Notes under the pieces: model-generated
Seen by the model: the letters and a program-made list of their open reading frames with translations, nothing else
Told to the model about the DNA's origin: nothing
The model's database searches: none
Part shown: in pieces, positions 1-8,948 of the stretch
How positions within the stretch are numbered: position 1 is the stretch's first letter
Layout of the letters: every line of letters begins with the position of its first letter
Position numbers and translations under genes: made by a program
Source: Snuella sedimenti
GTDB lineage: Bacteria > Bacteroidota > Bacteroidia > Flavobacteriales > Flavobacteriaceae
Direction of reading: 5' to 3'
Assembly (NCBI RefSeq): GCF_016428595.1
Contig: NZ_JAELVQ010000013.1
Location: forward strand, 1-64,000
Length of the DNA: 64,000 nucleotides

Positions 1-119
1 CTCAAATAGAAACGATTTTTAGTGGCTCACTTTCGTCCGGCAAGCTATGCTCAATTTAGACCGGCAAGGGTGGCTCACTTTGCTCCGAAGTTAGTGGTAT
101 ACTTTGTCCGAATTTTGCA
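1..119. mobile_element. Probable terminal remnant of an insertion sequence (IS21-like end)
   Basis: The segment has no open frame and contains two copies of the motif tggctcacttt (about 23-33 and 71-81), each next to a tccg-rich stretch, and ends in a related tactttgtccgaa motif. Several short repeats at one end are typical of IS21-family elements. The family assignment rests on resemblance only, and the rest of any such element lies outside the left edge. Confidence 0.35.
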
Positions 120-171
120 TATAATTAACCATATTTGGAACTAAACAAGTATTTCGAAACATTACCATATC

Positions 172-256
172 GCATATCGCAATATGAAATATAATTAAGT
201 AAAACATTGTTTATTAATTATTTAATATGTAATATTGCATATCGCAATATGAAATA
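172..256. promoter_or_regulatory. Two copies of a 20-bp repeat at the start of the HTH/nucleotidyltransferase pair (candidate operator)
   Basis: The 20-mer gcatatcgcaatatgaaata occurs exactly twice, at 172-191 and 237-256, starts 65 bp apart. With its flank, the second copy forms an inverted repeat (ATATTGC, 5-nt loop, GCAATAT) and overlaps the candidate start codon at 249; the first copy forms the same inverted repeat with one mismatch. Repeats of this kind before a wHTH-antitoxin/toxin pair usually bind the antitoxin for autoregulation. That role is inferred. Confidence 0.55.
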
Positions 257-779
257 CATGCAACAATCCAGAAATAATTTGAAGCCTCAAGACATCGTAA
301 TACTCCTGAAAATAATAGCTTTAGGTAAACAATCATGGTTCCATCACACGATTGCCCAAGAATTGGGAATAAGCCAGTCGGAAGTAAGCCAATCCTTAAA
401 CCGTTCTAAATATGCGGGCTTAATTGATACTACAAGAAAAAAAGTAAACAAATTAGCATTTAAAGAATTCTTGATGCATGGTATAGCCTATGCTTTTCCA
501 CAACACCCAGGCCCCATTGTAAGAGGTATGTTAACGGCACATTCAGCGGAACCTTTAAATAACATAATCCATGCCAATGATAAATATGTTTGGCCCTATG
601 CCAAAGGACAAGAACGAGGTCAAGCCATAGAACCATTATACAATACTGTTGTAGAAGCCTCATTGAAGGATAAAGAGCTGTATGAGTTACTAGCATTGGT
701 TGATGCCATAAGAGTGGGAAGAGCTAGAGAAAAAGAAATAGCAAAAAAAGAACTGGAAAAAAGAATACAAAATGCATAA
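249..779 (+). CDS. Winged-helix DNA-binding protein, probable antitoxin/regulator partner of the downstream nucleotidyltransferase
   Basis: About 176 residues if started at 249. The frame is open from 207, but that start would put the second operator-like repeat inside the gene; 258 is another possible start. The N-terminal third contains a helix-turn-helix of MarR/winged type (HTIAQELGISQSEVSQSLNR, then a wing), and the rest is not recognised. The gene overlaps the next one by 8 bp, so the two are translationally coupled. A small HTH protein directly before a minimal nucleotidyltransferase is the layout of AbiE-like (type IV) and MNT-type toxin-antitoxin modules, so I infer an autoregulating antitoxin role. 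It could instead be a plain regulator. Confidence 0.6.
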   Translation: MKYMQQSRNNLKPQDIVILLKIIALGKQSWFHHTIAQELGISQSEVSQSLNRSKYAGLIDTTRKKVNKLAFKEFLMHGIAYAFPQHPGPIVRGMLTAHSAEPLNNIIHANDKYVWPYAKGQERGQAIEPLYNTVVEASLKDKELYELLALVDAIRVGRAREKEIAKKELEKRIQNA

Positions 780-1461
780 CAAAGCCATCAACCTTGCATT
801 AGTTGCCCAAGTTGCGAAAGGGTTAAAAGAGCTGAACGAAAAAATGGTTTTTATTGGTGGTGCCGTAATCAGTTTATATACTGATGACCCAGCAGCTGAG
901 GAAATTCGTCCAACTACTGACATTGACATGACCATCAATTTGGCAAATTATTCTGAATGGGCTCAAATGCAAGAAAGACTGGCAGAACTTGGGTTTTCTC
1001 CTGACCCGCAAGGTCAATCCATATGCTCCTATAAATTCCAAGGTATTGCTATTGACATCATGCCAGCAGAAGACAGTAGTATTGGTGTTTCAAATGTATG
1101 GTACAAACCGGGGTTCAAATTCATACAACAAATAGAACTACCTGAAGGTATAACCATAAATCTATTGCCTTCCCCCTATTTCCTGGCAACCAAATTAGAA
1201 GCCTTTAAAGACCGGGGTAAAAATGATTTTTATGGCAGTCACGATTTCGAAGATATAATCTATTTATTGGACAATAGAACAACAATAGTGGAGGAAATAC
1301 TAGCAAACGAAGAAAACGTAAAACTGTACATTAAACAGGAATTGAAAACTATAAAAAACCACCCACAGGCAGATGAAATTTTAGCCATGCACATACATCC
1401 ATTAATTCGCGAAGAACGTTTTAAAATGTTGATGGAGAAAATAGAGCTCATAATAAATTAA
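772..1461 (+). CDS. Nucleotidyltransferase-fold protein, AbiEii/MNT-like candidate toxin
   Basis: The 229-aa protein has the minimal signature of DNA polymerase beta-type nucleotidyltransferases: G29-G30, then D50-x-D52 in PTTDIDMTI, and a third acidic residue D95 in AIDIMP. All three metal-binding carboxylates are present, so the enzyme should be active, transferring a nucleotide to an unknown RNA or protein target. The C-terminal half is helical and lacks a recognisable second domain. It overlaps the upstream HTH gene by 8 bp, which supports a two-gene toxin-antitoxin or abortive-infection unit. The nucleotidyltransferase fold is well supported; the toxin role comes from context. Confidence 0.65.
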   Translation: MHNKAINLALVAQVAKGLKELNEKMVFIGGAVISLYTDDPAAEEIRPTTDIDMTINLANYSEWAQMQERLAELGFSPDPQGQSICSYKFQGIAIDIMPAEDSSIGVSNVWYKPGFKFIQQIELPEGITINLLPSPYFLATKLEAFKDRGKNDFYGSHDFEDIIYLLDNRTTIVEEILANEENVKLYIKQELKTIKNHPQADEILAMHIHPLIREERFKMLMEKIELIIN

Positions 1462-2061
1462 ATATATTATGGTCTATCGAGCAAATCTTTTAAGAAAACC
1501 AAAAACCATTATAGACTCGGGGTTTTAATGTCTAGAACCATTAATAGCATATATATATATGAAGAATCGGGGACTATCAGAAAGTGAAACTAAATGTAAG
1601 AATGGAATTCTGATGAAGTGGACTTAAGTTCAGGCTTCTCAATTAAAGTTGCCATGAGTAAATTTTACATCTTTTTATTAAACGAAGGTAATTTTTAATA
1701 ATATTTACCCTTGTAGAAACAGCACATGTAATCATTACCCTTATCTAAAATGAACATATTTAATATAAGTACTCCCTATAACTAATTACCTTTATTATCT
1801 GGCTCATTACCCCATTTTTGAGTCTATTTTTACTGTTTTTATTACAAATGCTTATTTAACTAGTAAAACGTTATAAGCAAAACAGGAATTTATATTCGGT
1901 CATTTTACAAATGATTTCAGTTTGCTTTCTTTAAAGATGACTGTTATTTGTTACCATTAATGTTGTTAACAACAAGAAATATTTCTACCAGAAAAAACGC
2001 ACACATATTGGAATATTTTTTATTACTTTATTGTTTTTAAGTTTTAAATATTCTAACAAAC
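1462..2061. other. 600-bp gene-free AT-rich spacer upstream of the helicase gene
   Basis: No convincing coding frame was found on either strand. The stretch holds a loosely repeated ttaccctt/ttaccttt motif (about 1705, 1735 and 1786, with a variant near 1807) and a perfect 14-bp palindrome (1961-1974). It probably contains the promoter of the helicase-HEPN operon. No transfer RNA or riboswitch was recognised. Confidence 0.5.
1961..1974. promoter_or_regulatory. Perfect 14-bp palindrome upstream of the helicase-HEPN operon
   Basis: TGTTGTTAACAACA is a perfect palindrome that ends 87 bp before the helicase start codon. Its position suits a repressor-binding site, but no cognate regulator is evident and it could be chance in AT-rich DNA. 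Confidence 0.3.
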
Positions 2062-5000
2062 ATGGAAAGTCTTTTCAAAGAAACTATTAGCATTGACCTG
2101 AAAATATCTTTAAAAAAGCATGGAAATAAAATCATACACAAATTAGGTGTAAAAACTGGAGAGATTTCTAAATATGAGGATTTAGGATATTTATTTAGAA
2201 TAAGCCAAAATGAAAAATATTTTTTCACTTTCAATCACAACAAATTTCCTAAAGAAGACTTTAATGCCATTTTTTATTTTAATATCAATAAATGCAAGGG
2301 GGATATTTATACTTATTTAAAAACCTGTCCAAAAGAATGCATGTCATACCAATTCCCAAATGATACAAGCGTAATTGATTCTTGGAGGGGAAATTTTAAT
2401 TATAAGCAAGAAGTTTTGGATAAGAACAAAGAACCAATAATTAAAGGACTGAGACCCCCTCAAATAGGTTCATTGCACTCTATTTTGGCACATTGGAGCA
2501 TCTCCATTGAGCCAGCAATTGTCGTAATGCCAACTGGAACTGGAAAAACAGAAACGATGCTATCACTAGCTGTAGCGAATCTTTGTAACAAAATCTTAGT
2601 TATTGTTCCATCCAATTCATTAAGAACACAGATATCAAATAAATTTATAGAATTAGGAATTTTAAAAAATAAGGATTTTGGAGTAATAAATGAAATTGTT
2701 ATAAACCCTATCGTTGGTTTAATAAACACATCTTTTCAAGAAAAAAAGGAGGCTGTAGATTTCTATTCTAAATGCAATGTCATAGTCGCCACTACTGATG
2801 TAATTACTGCGTGTAGAAAAAAAGATGTAGGGATATTTCTTGAAATTATAAATAATTCAAACTACCTTATTGTAGATGAAGCTCATCATTGTGCGGCAAA
2901 TACGTGGAACAATATAGCAGTTGAATTTATAAAGAATAAAAAACCAGTATTAAAGTTTACTGCTACTCCTTTTAGAAATGATGACAAGAGATTAAAAGGT
3001 AAAATCATATATAACTACCCATTATCATTAGCACAACGTGATGGGTCATTTAGAGAAATAAACTTTATGCCAATTGTCGAATTTGATGACAATAAAGTTC
3101 ACCATATAATTGCTAAAAAAGCCATTCTACAACTTGAACAAGATATAGAAAATGGGCTAGAGCATCTCTTAATGGCTAGAGTTGATAAGATTGAAGAAGC
3201 GAAAAAGGTTTTTGAAATATATAAAAGCTATCAAAAATATAACCCAGTATTAATCACTAGCGAAACTAAAGACAAGGAAAAAAGAGAAATATTATCTAGG
3301 TTAAGAAGTGAAAGCAATCCTCATAAGGTAATTGTCTGTGTTAATATGCTAGGAGAAGGATACGATTTGCCTGAATTAAAAATATGTGCTTTACACATAA
3401 TGCATAAAAACATTACGACTTCAATCCAATTCTTTGGTCGTTTTACAAGAAGCTCTACGAAAAATGTTGGGAATGCAACCATCATAGCAAATATTGGGGA
3501 TAATAAACTCAAAGATAACTTGCTAAAAAAATTATATGCCAAAGACGCTGATTGGAACAGGATTCTTAAAACTTCAAACGAAAGTATTTTATCCGATTTG
3601 AATAAAGAAGAAGCATTTTTTCAAAAATTTGATGAGGATGAAATACCATATAAAATCCCTTTAAGAAATATAGCTCCTGCATTAAGCACCGTTGTTTATC
3701 AAATAAATAGTTTATCTCCTAAATGGAAACCTGAAAACCATAAAGATTTTTTTGAAAGCAGGAAACAGCAATCCGTTTTTGCTACTCATCAAGAGAAGAA
3801 TTTGATTGTAATTATAACCAAATCTGATTCTACTGTTAGATGGGGGAAAATAGATGATTTAATAAATATCAATTATGACCTGTTTATTATTTATTATAAT
3901 GAAGAGCAAAAGCTACTGTTCATTAATAGTTCCAATAACGGAAGCCTATACGGACAATTAGCAAACGATTTAATAGGAGATGAAATAAATTTAATTAATG
4001 AAGCTGACATATATAAATCTTTACATGAAGTCGAAGAATTAGAGCTTTTTAATTTGGGGGTTAAACCCATTTCAGAAGAATCAATTAGTTACACTCAACT
4101 TTTCGGAAAAAATGTAGGAGAGGCTTTAGATGAAATTACAAAGCAAACTAAATCTAGTGCTAATTTATTTGGTAAGGGATTTAGTGAAGGGGAAAGAATG
4201 ACAATTGGTTGCTCTTCTAAAGGAAGGGTTTGGTCAAGAATGGTCAAGACAATTCCTGAATTTTGTGACTGGTGTGATGTTATTGGAGGAAAATTAATTA
4301 ATACAGATATTGATGTTAAAAATATTTTCGATTTTATCGCTAAACCTGAAAGAGTTCCTCCTTTTCCTGATGATTTTTTATTCACTCCTATATCTATAAT
4401 ATGGAATGATGATATATATTATAGGGAGTCAGAATTATTCATTAATAATGAGTCGTTTTATGACTATAGGATAGATTTAGATATTGATAACTCAAATAAA
4501 AGCAAGATAGTTTTTAGTGTTTCTGATTCTTATGATAGAAAAACCCTATATGAATTAACACTAGATTCTAATAAAAAATCAAGAGGGTTTAGTTATCAAA
4601 AAATATCTGGAGCAGATTTAGTCTTCAAATATGGAAAAAATGAGTACCAAAGTATTCAAGAGTTTTTTACTGCATACCCACCAATTATACGATTTGCTGA
4701 TTCTTCTAAAATGTATAATGATATTTTTTTCAAGTTCAAGTATAAACCTAAAGGATATGATGTTTCAAAAATTAAAACAAAAGATTGGAAAGCTTATGGA
4801 GTTAACATAACAATTGAATCTCAATATGATAAGACCAAAACAATATTGCGAAAAGATTCAATCCAATATGTAATGATAAATGAATTGAAAAATGATTCTA
4901 ATTATCAAGTAGTATTTGATGATGATGACAAAAATGAGGTAAGTGATATTATTGCTATCAAATACTATGATGATTATAGTAAACTAGTTGTTGATTTATA

Positions 5001-5373
5001 TCATTGTAAATTTTCTTTGAAGGATAAAGCAGGTGCAAGATTAAAAGACTTGTATGAGGTATGTGGACAAGCGCAAAGAAGCTTTCATTGGAAGCATAAT
5101 ATGCGTAATCTTATTGAACATATAAAGAAGAGAGAAGCTCATAGGCTTAAAAATTCCAAACCATCACGCTTTGAAAAAGGAGGAAATGAAGAGTTGCAAA
5201 CAATAATTAATATGGTGGAATCAGGTATGTCCAAAATTGTTTTCAATGTTATTATAGTTCAACCTGGTATTTCAAAAAAAATAATTAGTGATGAACAGTT
5301 AAGTCTTTTAGGGGCTACAGATATGCTTCTTAAAAATACAGGAAACAATTTTGAAGTATTAATTGATAACTAA
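2062..5373 (+). CDS. Large superfamily-2 (DEAH-type) helicase/translocase, candidate defence protein
   Basis: The protein has 1103 residues. The helicase core is clear: Walker A PTGTGKT (157-163), Walker B DEAH (272-275) followed by His276, motif III-like TAT (300-302) and motif VI QFFGRFTR (456-463). This architecture resembles the ATPase subunits of type I/III restriction systems and other phage-defence helicases. The long C-terminal part (about 500-1103) is not a known family to me. Near residues 960-985, D962, D978 and K983 lie in strand-like segments and could form a PD-(D/E)XK-like nuclease site; this is only a guess. The next gene starts 8 bp downstream and encodes a HEPN protein, so the two form an operon. 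Base composition is strongly A+T rich, which suggests acquired DNA. Confidence 0.8.
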   Translation: MESLFKETISIDLKISLKKHGNKIIHKLGVKTGEISKYEDLGYLFRISQNEKYFFTFNHNKFPKEDFNAIFYFNINKCKGDIYTYLKTCPKECMSYQFPNDTSVIDSWRGNFNYKQEVLDKNKEPIIKGLRPPQIGSLHSILAHWSISIEPAIVVMPTGTGKTETMLSLAVANLCNKILVIVPSNSLRTQISNKFIELGILKNKDFGVINEIVINPIVGLINTSFQEKKEAVDFYSKCNVIVATTDVITACRKKDVGIFLEIINNSNYLIVDEAHHCAANTWNNIAVEFIKNKKPVLKFTATPFRNDDKRLKGKIIYNYPLSLAQRDGSFREINFMPIVEFDDNKVHHIIAKKAILQLEQDIENGLEHLLMARVDKIEEAKKVFEIYKSYQKYNPVLITSETKDKEKREILSRLRSESNPHKVIVCVNMLGEGYDLPELKICALHIMHKNITTSIQFFGRFTRSSTKNVGNATIIANIGDNKLKDNLLKKLYAKDADWNRILKTSNESILSDLNKEEAFFQKFDEDEIPYKIPLRNIAPALSTVVYQINSLSPKWKPENHKDFFESRKQQSVFATHQEKNLIVIITKSDSTVRWGKIDDLININYDLFIIYYNEEQKLLFINSSNNGSLYGQLANDLIGDEINLINEADIYKSLHEVEELELFNLGVKPISEESISYTQLFGKNVGEALDEITKQTKSSANLFGKGFSEGERMTIGCSSKGRVWSRMVKTIPEFCDWCDVIGGKLINTDIDVKNIFDFIAKPERVPPFPDDFLFTPISIIWNDDIYYRESELFINNESFYDYRIDLDIDNSNKSKIVFSVSDSYDRKTLYELTLDSNKKSRGFSYQKISGADLVFKYGKNEYQSIQEFFTAYPPIIRFADSSKMYNDIFFKFKYKPKGYDVSKIKTKDWKAYGVNITIESQYDKTKTILRKDSIQYVMINELKNDSNYQVVFDDDDKNEVSDIIAIKYYDDYSKLVVDLYHCKFSLKDKAGARLKDLYEVCGQAQRSFHWKHNMRNLIEHIKKREAHRLKNSKPSRFEKGGNEELQTIINMVESGMSKIVFNVIIVQPGISKKIISDEQLSLLGATDMLLKNTGNNFEVLIDN

Positions 5374-5381
5374 ATTAAGTT

Positions 5382-7163
5382 ATGAGCAATGCGAAAAAAT
5401 GGATTGATATTGCTATCAATGATTTAAAAGCTTCCGAAATACTCTATAATAATGAACATTTCAGCCAATCATACTTTTATTTTCAACAAGCGACTGAAAA
5501 GGCAAATAAAGCTTACTGGCTTCTAAATGGGGTGTTAAAAGAGGGTGATTTTAAAAAGATAAGTCATAATCAACTTAAACCTTTAAGAAAGAGCATATCT
5601 AATCAGATTAGTGATTTTGACCTTTTAGATTCTTTGGATGAGAAATTTAGTTTTATTACTGAAAACCCTCTTTTTGAAAACATAAATTTATTAGAACAAA
5701 AGCAAAATTTACAATTTACTTTAAGCCACATAGATAAAATCCATAATCAAAAAGACATGGATTTTGATGAATCAGAAATAAAAGAATTCTTAAATGTACT
5801 TGGTGAATTAGAAAGTTTTCGTTTGGAGTTTCCTGAAAACTTCTCTAGTATATTTAGGAAAAACTTAAACCTTTTAATTAAATGGTTCGAGAATTTTGAT
5901 ACTCCTAAAGCTAAAGAATCTATTGAAGCTTTAAATGAAGTTTTAAATGATGATTTTGATAGTTTTATCCTTGTCGTAAAAGATATATGTATTAATATGA
6001 TTGAATTGGCTTATGCAACATTCGTATTAATTATATGTTCATTTCTAACAAATAAACATAGTAACTCTACAAGATACCCTGAAGAATTAAATGGTCAAAG
6101 TCCTTTAGATTTTTATAATAATAACTTGTCAATAGTTAGGTATCAATCTTATTTTATTAAGCATTTAGAAACAGCTTTGAGTAAATTAAAAAGTTTAAAA
6201 ATCAATGAAAATAATGAAGAGAGCAATTATATAGATTTAAACTCTAAATTAAGAGAGGAATTTAATACGCCAGATACTAGATGGGATATTTTTGGATGCA
6301 AAACTAAAAGTGATTTTACGAGTTATTTTATTGTAAAGAAAAATACTCATTCCAAAGTTCCAGAGAACATCATTCAAGAATTAGAAATAGCTGAACAATT
6401 ACAGTCTTTTAGCTACTATTATTATCCCATATATGGAGATGCATTTTCCAGACTTACTAGGATTTTTGAGATAGCTATAAAGACAAAAGCAAAACAAGAA
6501 TCAATAAATTTTAGAAAGAATACACCATTAGTGAGATTAATTAAAGATATTTCTAATGAGTATGATGAAGAATTTAAAAATGGGTTAGACTGGGCAAGAA
6601 AAATGAGAAATATGAATGCTCATCCAGATTTTAATACATTTTATGGCAATATTCTCGTAATTCCATTAATAAGGATGACAAATATTATCAATGACATTTT
6701 TAGGACAAAAAATTATTTTGACATCCAAACTAATAAATTTAATCAAATAAAAAACAGTTACCAATCTTATGAAAATGGTGTTTGGAAATTTGACAAATAT
6801 TTAATTCATAAAATAGAGATTTTAGCATTTAAAAATGGATTAACATTATGGGCTTTTTACCCTGTAATGAAAACCTACCCCCAAAAAAGAGATGACGTTT
6901 ATATTTTAGAACCTTTTTATTCAATTCTAAATTCTCACAAAAAAAGTGGAGAAGATTTCATAGGGACATCTTTTGACAACAAAAAATTAGAGTTGAAAAA
7001 ATCAGATAAATTAGAAGATATTAATTCTATGGAATCGTATTTAAAGCAAATGAATGAAGCTCCAGAAGATGTTGTACAGATTATGAATATGACTGCAAAT
7101 CAAAAAGTCTTTTTTCAGATTGAAAACTTTAAACATTATGCGAATCTATCAGATGTGTCTTGA
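5382..7163 (+). CDS. HEPN-domain protein with RNase-type Rx4H motif, partner of the helicase
   Basis: The 593-residue protein starts with a helical segment (about 1-130) resembling the HEPN domain of PF05168. A second, C-terminal helical region carries RNMNAH (R409 to H414), the Rx4-6H active-site motif of HEPN ribonucleases such as abortive-infection toxins. The middle is helical and unrecognised. The gene is 8 bp downstream of the SF2 helicase and certainly co-transcribed. A nucleic-acid translocase paired with a HEPN RNase suggests that the helicase senses foreign nucleic acid and releases or activates an RNase that cleaves cellular or viral RNA. The motif and pairing are visible; the defence role is inferred. 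I cannot match the pair to a named system. Confidence 0.7.
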   Translation: MSNAKKWIDIAINDLKASEILYNNEHFSQSYFYFQQATEKANKAYWLLNGVLKEGDFKKISHNQLKPLRKSISNQISDFDLLDSLDEKFSFITENPLFENINLLEQKQNLQFTLSHIDKIHNQKDMDFDESEIKEFLNVLGELESFRLEFPENFSSIFRKNLNLLIKWFENFDTPKAKESIEALNEVLNDDFDSFILVVKDICINMIELAYATFVLIICSFLTNKHSNSTRYPEELNGQSPLDFYNNNLSIVRYQSYFIKHLETALSKLKSLKINENNEESNYIDLNSKLREEFNTPDTRWDIFGCKTKSDFTSYFIVKKNTHSKVPENIIQELEIAEQLQSFSYYYYPIYGDAFSRLTRIFEIAIKTKAKQESINFRKNTPLVRLIKDISNEYDEEFKNGLDWARKMRNMNAHPDFNTFYGNILVIPLIRMTNIINDIFRTKNYFDIQTNKFNQIKNSYQSYENGVWKFDKYLIHKIEILAFKNGLTLWAFYPVMKTYPQKRDDVYILEPFYSILNSHKKSGEDFIGTSFDNKKLELKKSDKLEDINSMESYLKQMNEAPEDVVQIMNMTANQKVFFQIENFKHYANLSDVS

Positions 7164-7416
7164 CAGATACTACCATCAGTTATAAGTACCCATCAGTCTT
7201 GATTTTTTTGGGTACACCCTACTGATAAGTCCAGATTTAATGAAACTATTGATTGAATTAAGCTTCACATGGAAGTAAACCAGTTTGAACAAAAATAATG
7301 TAGATGCTGACACTAAACAGTTGTTACTAAGGGATTAACTTTGAGAGTTTTTGGCTAGTTAAGTTTTATTTACCTAAATTGTAAGACTTTATTATCGGAC
7401 TACACAAGAATATTAC

Positions 7417-8022
7417 ATGAAACAAGCATTAACTCTATTAATATTTCTAGCATTTCATTTTCAAATAATAAGTCAAGAGTATATCCCAGCAGATAATTTT
7501 AAATTTAAACTCATTAAAGCTAAAAAAGCCGTTGGGGGAAATTATTATTACACTATAAAGACAACAAAGGACGTTGAAAAAGTACAGGTCAGATTTAAAA
7601 TGAAATCAATTTCAGGCGATCATGCCGATTTTGACCCAAATAAATTCTATTTAGTTACAGACCAATATAAAAAACGTGTGAAACCTATAGATGTAAGGCA
7701 TAACTATGCTGCTGGTTGGATTTTTATTGGATTTGAACATTTAGTTAACTTTCAACCTACTGATAAAAAATTAAAGGAATGGTTATCTTATAAACCACAC
7801 ATAAAAAACACGTTTAATGATTATAAAATTGAGGGATATGAAGATATCTGTCATAATATAAACTTTGGAACTAAGAAAAAACCAAGGGTAGCCTCTCCGT
7901 ATTTAGGTCATAAAGATTTAAAATCTTGTAAAATCGATTTATACTTTTCTCTTCCAAAGGATTTAAAAGTTTTCAAAATTTATTATGGTAAAGAGATAAT
8001 TGCAGATACTAGAATTAAATAA
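7417..8022 (+). CDS. Secreted or periplasmic protein of unknown function
   Basis: The 201-aa protein begins with a typical cleavable signal peptide (MKQALTLLIFLAFHFQIISQ), so it is probably exported. The mature part is rich in Lys, Tyr and Phe with alternating beta-like segments, and it ends in a strand-rich region. I do not recognise the family. The next gene, also for an exported protein, begins 21 bp downstream, so the two may be co-transcribed. Its place between a candidate defence operon and an integrase suggests island cargo. Confidence 0.55.
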   Translation: MKQALTLLIFLAFHFQIISQEYIPADNFKFKLIKAKKAVGGNYYYTIKTTKDVEKVQVRFKMKSISGDHADFDPNKFYLVTDQYKKRVKPIDVRHNYAAGWIFIGFEHLVNFQPTDKKLKEWLSYKPHIKNTFNDYKIEGYEDICHNINFGTKKKPRVASPYLGHKDLKSCKIDLYFSLPKDLKVFKIYYGKEIIADTRIK

Positions 8023-8043
8023 AATGTTAAAACCAAATTAACA

Positions 8044-8928
8044 ATGAAAAGAACAACATTTTTACTATTAACAATTTTTCCCATTTTAAATTTCGGGCAA
8101 AGTGAATTTTGCAATAAGAGTTTTGGAGAAAGTTATTTTCCTCTTTCAATTGGATTTGAAAAACATATCACTTGGGGAGATGCCTTTTATGTTGAAAAAG
8201 TAACTAAAAAAATTGAAATCGATGGTAAAGAATATTACAAATATGAGCAAGATTTTGGAAAAGGAACTATTTATGATTTGCTATTAAGAAACCAAAATGA
8301 TACTATTTACATGTACAATGAGGTAAAGAAAAAAGATAATATTTTGCTTATAGCAATACCTAAAAAAGGAGCTAGTTGGGATACTGGAAAGATTGCCGAA
8401 ATCAATGGCTCTTTTGAAACTCCATATTGTAATTATGAAAATCTCATAGTTGTAGAAAATAAATATTCAAACGGAACCAAAGAAAAACGCTATTATAAAA
8501 AAGGATTGGGGCTTGTAGCAATAACTAGCAAAAAAGGAATTAAAGGTATTTGTCTACCTAATAAAGAAGAAGCCGAATCACTAGTCCAACCATTATCATT
8601 TGTTGGCTGTGAAAATGAATCAGATAAATCGAAAGTTACTGAATGTACAATGAAGTCCATTCATTCATTTATTACAGATAAATTGAAAAACTTAAAAATT
8701 AAACCGCCTAAAGAAGTAGGTATATTAAAGTTCAAAGTAAGTATATCAAAGACCGGATATGTTTCAAATGTAGAAACTTTAAATTCTATCTCTGGTGGGA
8801 ATCAAGCAAGAAAGGAAATTAAAAAAATCATCGAGTCATTACCCAAATTTATTCCTACCAAAACAGCAGACAAAAAAGCCGTTGGGACAAATATCGAATT
8901 ATCGATTCCAATTAAAACAAATAACTAA
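8044..8928 (+). CDS. Exported protein with TonB-C-like C-terminal domain
   Basis: The 294-aa protein has an N-terminal signal peptide (about 1-18). The first 190 residues are unrecognised. The last ~85 residues read as a TonB C-terminal-like fold: strand VGILKFKVSISKTGYVSNVE, helix, then LPKFIPTKTADKKAVGTNIE and a final strand ending PIK. Such domains are common in Bacteroidota exported proteins that are not true energy transducers. There is no proline-rich linker or inner-membrane anchor, so a TonB role is unlikely. Neighbours are also small exported proteins. Confidence 0.55.
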   Translation: MKRTTFLLLTIFPILNFGQSEFCNKSFGESYFPLSIGFEKHITWGDAFYVEKVTKKIEIDGKEYYKYEQDFGKGTIYDLLLRNQNDTIYMYNEVKKKDNILLIAIPKKGASWDTGKIAEINGSFETPYCNYENLIVVENKYSNGTKEKRYYKKGLGLVAITSKKGIKGICLPNKEEAESLVQPLSFVGCENESDKSKVTECTMKSIHSFITDKLKNLKIKPPKEVGILKFKVSISKTGYVSNVETLNSISGGNQARKEIKKIIESLPKFIPTKTADKKAVGTNIELSIPIKTNN

Positions 8929-8936
8929 TAGTTAAA

Positions 8937-8948
8937 CGAAACGTTTCG
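8937..8948. promoter_or_regulatory. Perfect CGAAACGTTTCG palindrome abutting a start codon
   Basis: This 12-bp perfect palindrome with central CG matches the general form of LacI-family operators (AA-N-CG-N-TT). It ends on the base before the ATG of the 162-aa gene. No LacI-type regulator is in the window, so its function is unproven. Confidence 0.3.

Noticed and set aside
207..248. In-frame upstream start at 207 for the HTH gene
   Set aside because: Using it would place the second copy of the operator-like repeat and its palindrome inside the coding sequence; the 249 or 258 start fits better.
7186..7215. GTACCC/GGGTAC hairpin after the HEPN gene as a terminator
   Set aside because: Stem only 6 bp, loop 18 nt, and no T-run after the stem in the gene direction; too weak to call.
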